This document shows, piece by piece, positions 6,204 to 6,320 of a stretch of DNA of 6,320 nucleotides; within the stretch, counting starts at the first letter, position 1, and each line of letters opens with the position of its first letter. Both the position numbers and the translations under genes were made by a program. The stretch covers positions 1 through 6,320 of the forward strand of contig CALAZQ010000052.1 of the NCBI GenBank assembly GCA_937926325.1. The letters are read 5' to 3'. The DNA comes from an uncultured Planctomycetaceae bacterium. Its GTDB lineage: Bacteria; Planctomycetota; Planctomycetia; Pirellulales; UBA1268. The notes beneath the pieces were generated by a model, which did no database searches, was not told where the DNA came from, and saw only the letters and a program-made list of their open reading frames with translations.

Positions 6204-6320
6204 GGTTCTGTCTGAAAAGGCTACCGTTGGCCCGAGAGCGAGCTGCTTTGGCCTCTGGCAAGGACGGCGAAGCAGCCAGATTTGCAGATCTGGCGATGGA
6301 GCCGGACGCAGCCGGAGGGC
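6204..6320. mobile_element. Second copy of the foldback MITE-like element, cut by window end
   Basis: From 6202 (the flanking TA included) to the window end, this matches 5500-5618 with four substitutions in 119 bases and no gaps. The differences are TT to CC at 6252-6253, T to C at 6309 and A to G at 6314. It is in the same orientation as the first copy, 702 bp away, and is again preceded by TA. The remaining 40 or so bases, including the right terminal repeat, would lie beyond the window. Confidence 0.8.

Noticed and set aside
5500..6320. Two spaced direct repeats considered as a CRISPR or tandem array
   Set aside because: There are only two units 702 bp apart, each longer than 119 bp, with a complete gene between them and transposon-like ends.

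Overview
The window carries five protein genes, all on the minus strand. They are core information-processing genes plus one response regulator. In transcription order (right to left) they are: a single-domain response regulator (6104-5682), DNA primase dnaG (5289-3415), the housekeeping sigma factor rpoD (3278-1527), a coiled-coil C4 zinc-ribbon protein (1416-700) and the transcript-cleavage factor greA (630-151). The DNA is GC-rich. The RpoD sequence, with a long insert between regions 1.2 and 2, and the coiled-coil zinc-ribbon protein next to greA look most like Planctomycetota (PVC superphylum). This assignment is inferred from family resemblance, not from a search.

Layout: 1-150 is a non-coding tail after greA with three hairpins. 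Two of these share the same GGAAAG/CTTTCC frame around different stems. 151-3414 holds greA, the zinc-ribbon gene and rpoD, separated by 69, 110 and 136 bp. 3415-5289 is dnaG. 5290-5681 is 392 bp without a gene and contains a complete 161-bp foldback element (5502-5662) with 15-bp terminal inverted repeats and a TA on each side. 5682-6104 is the response regulator. 6105-6320 holds its leader and a second copy of the foldback element, in the same orientation and cut by the window edge. The response regulator is therefore bracketed by two direct copies of a MITE-like repeat.

Function: DnaG primes replication, RpoD directs general transcription initiation, and GreA rescues backtracked RNA polymerase. 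The zinc-ribbon protein belongs to a family whose studied members bind sigma-54 or flagellar/secretion partners, so its place between rpoD and greA suggests a transcription-related role. dnaG followed by rpoD is the classic macromolecular-synthesis arrangement, but rpsU is not seen upstream of dnaG here. Stable hairpins without U-tracts follow the stops of greA, the zinc-ribbon gene and rpoD. A shared extended -10-like motif, TGNTAYGCT, precedes the zinc-ribbon gene, rpoD and the response regulator. The cluster may thus be several transcription units rather than one operon.

I see no CRISPR array, rRNA or tRNA, toxin-antitoxin, defence or biosynthetic system. The least ordinary content is the foldback element pair and the paired hairpin repeats after greA.
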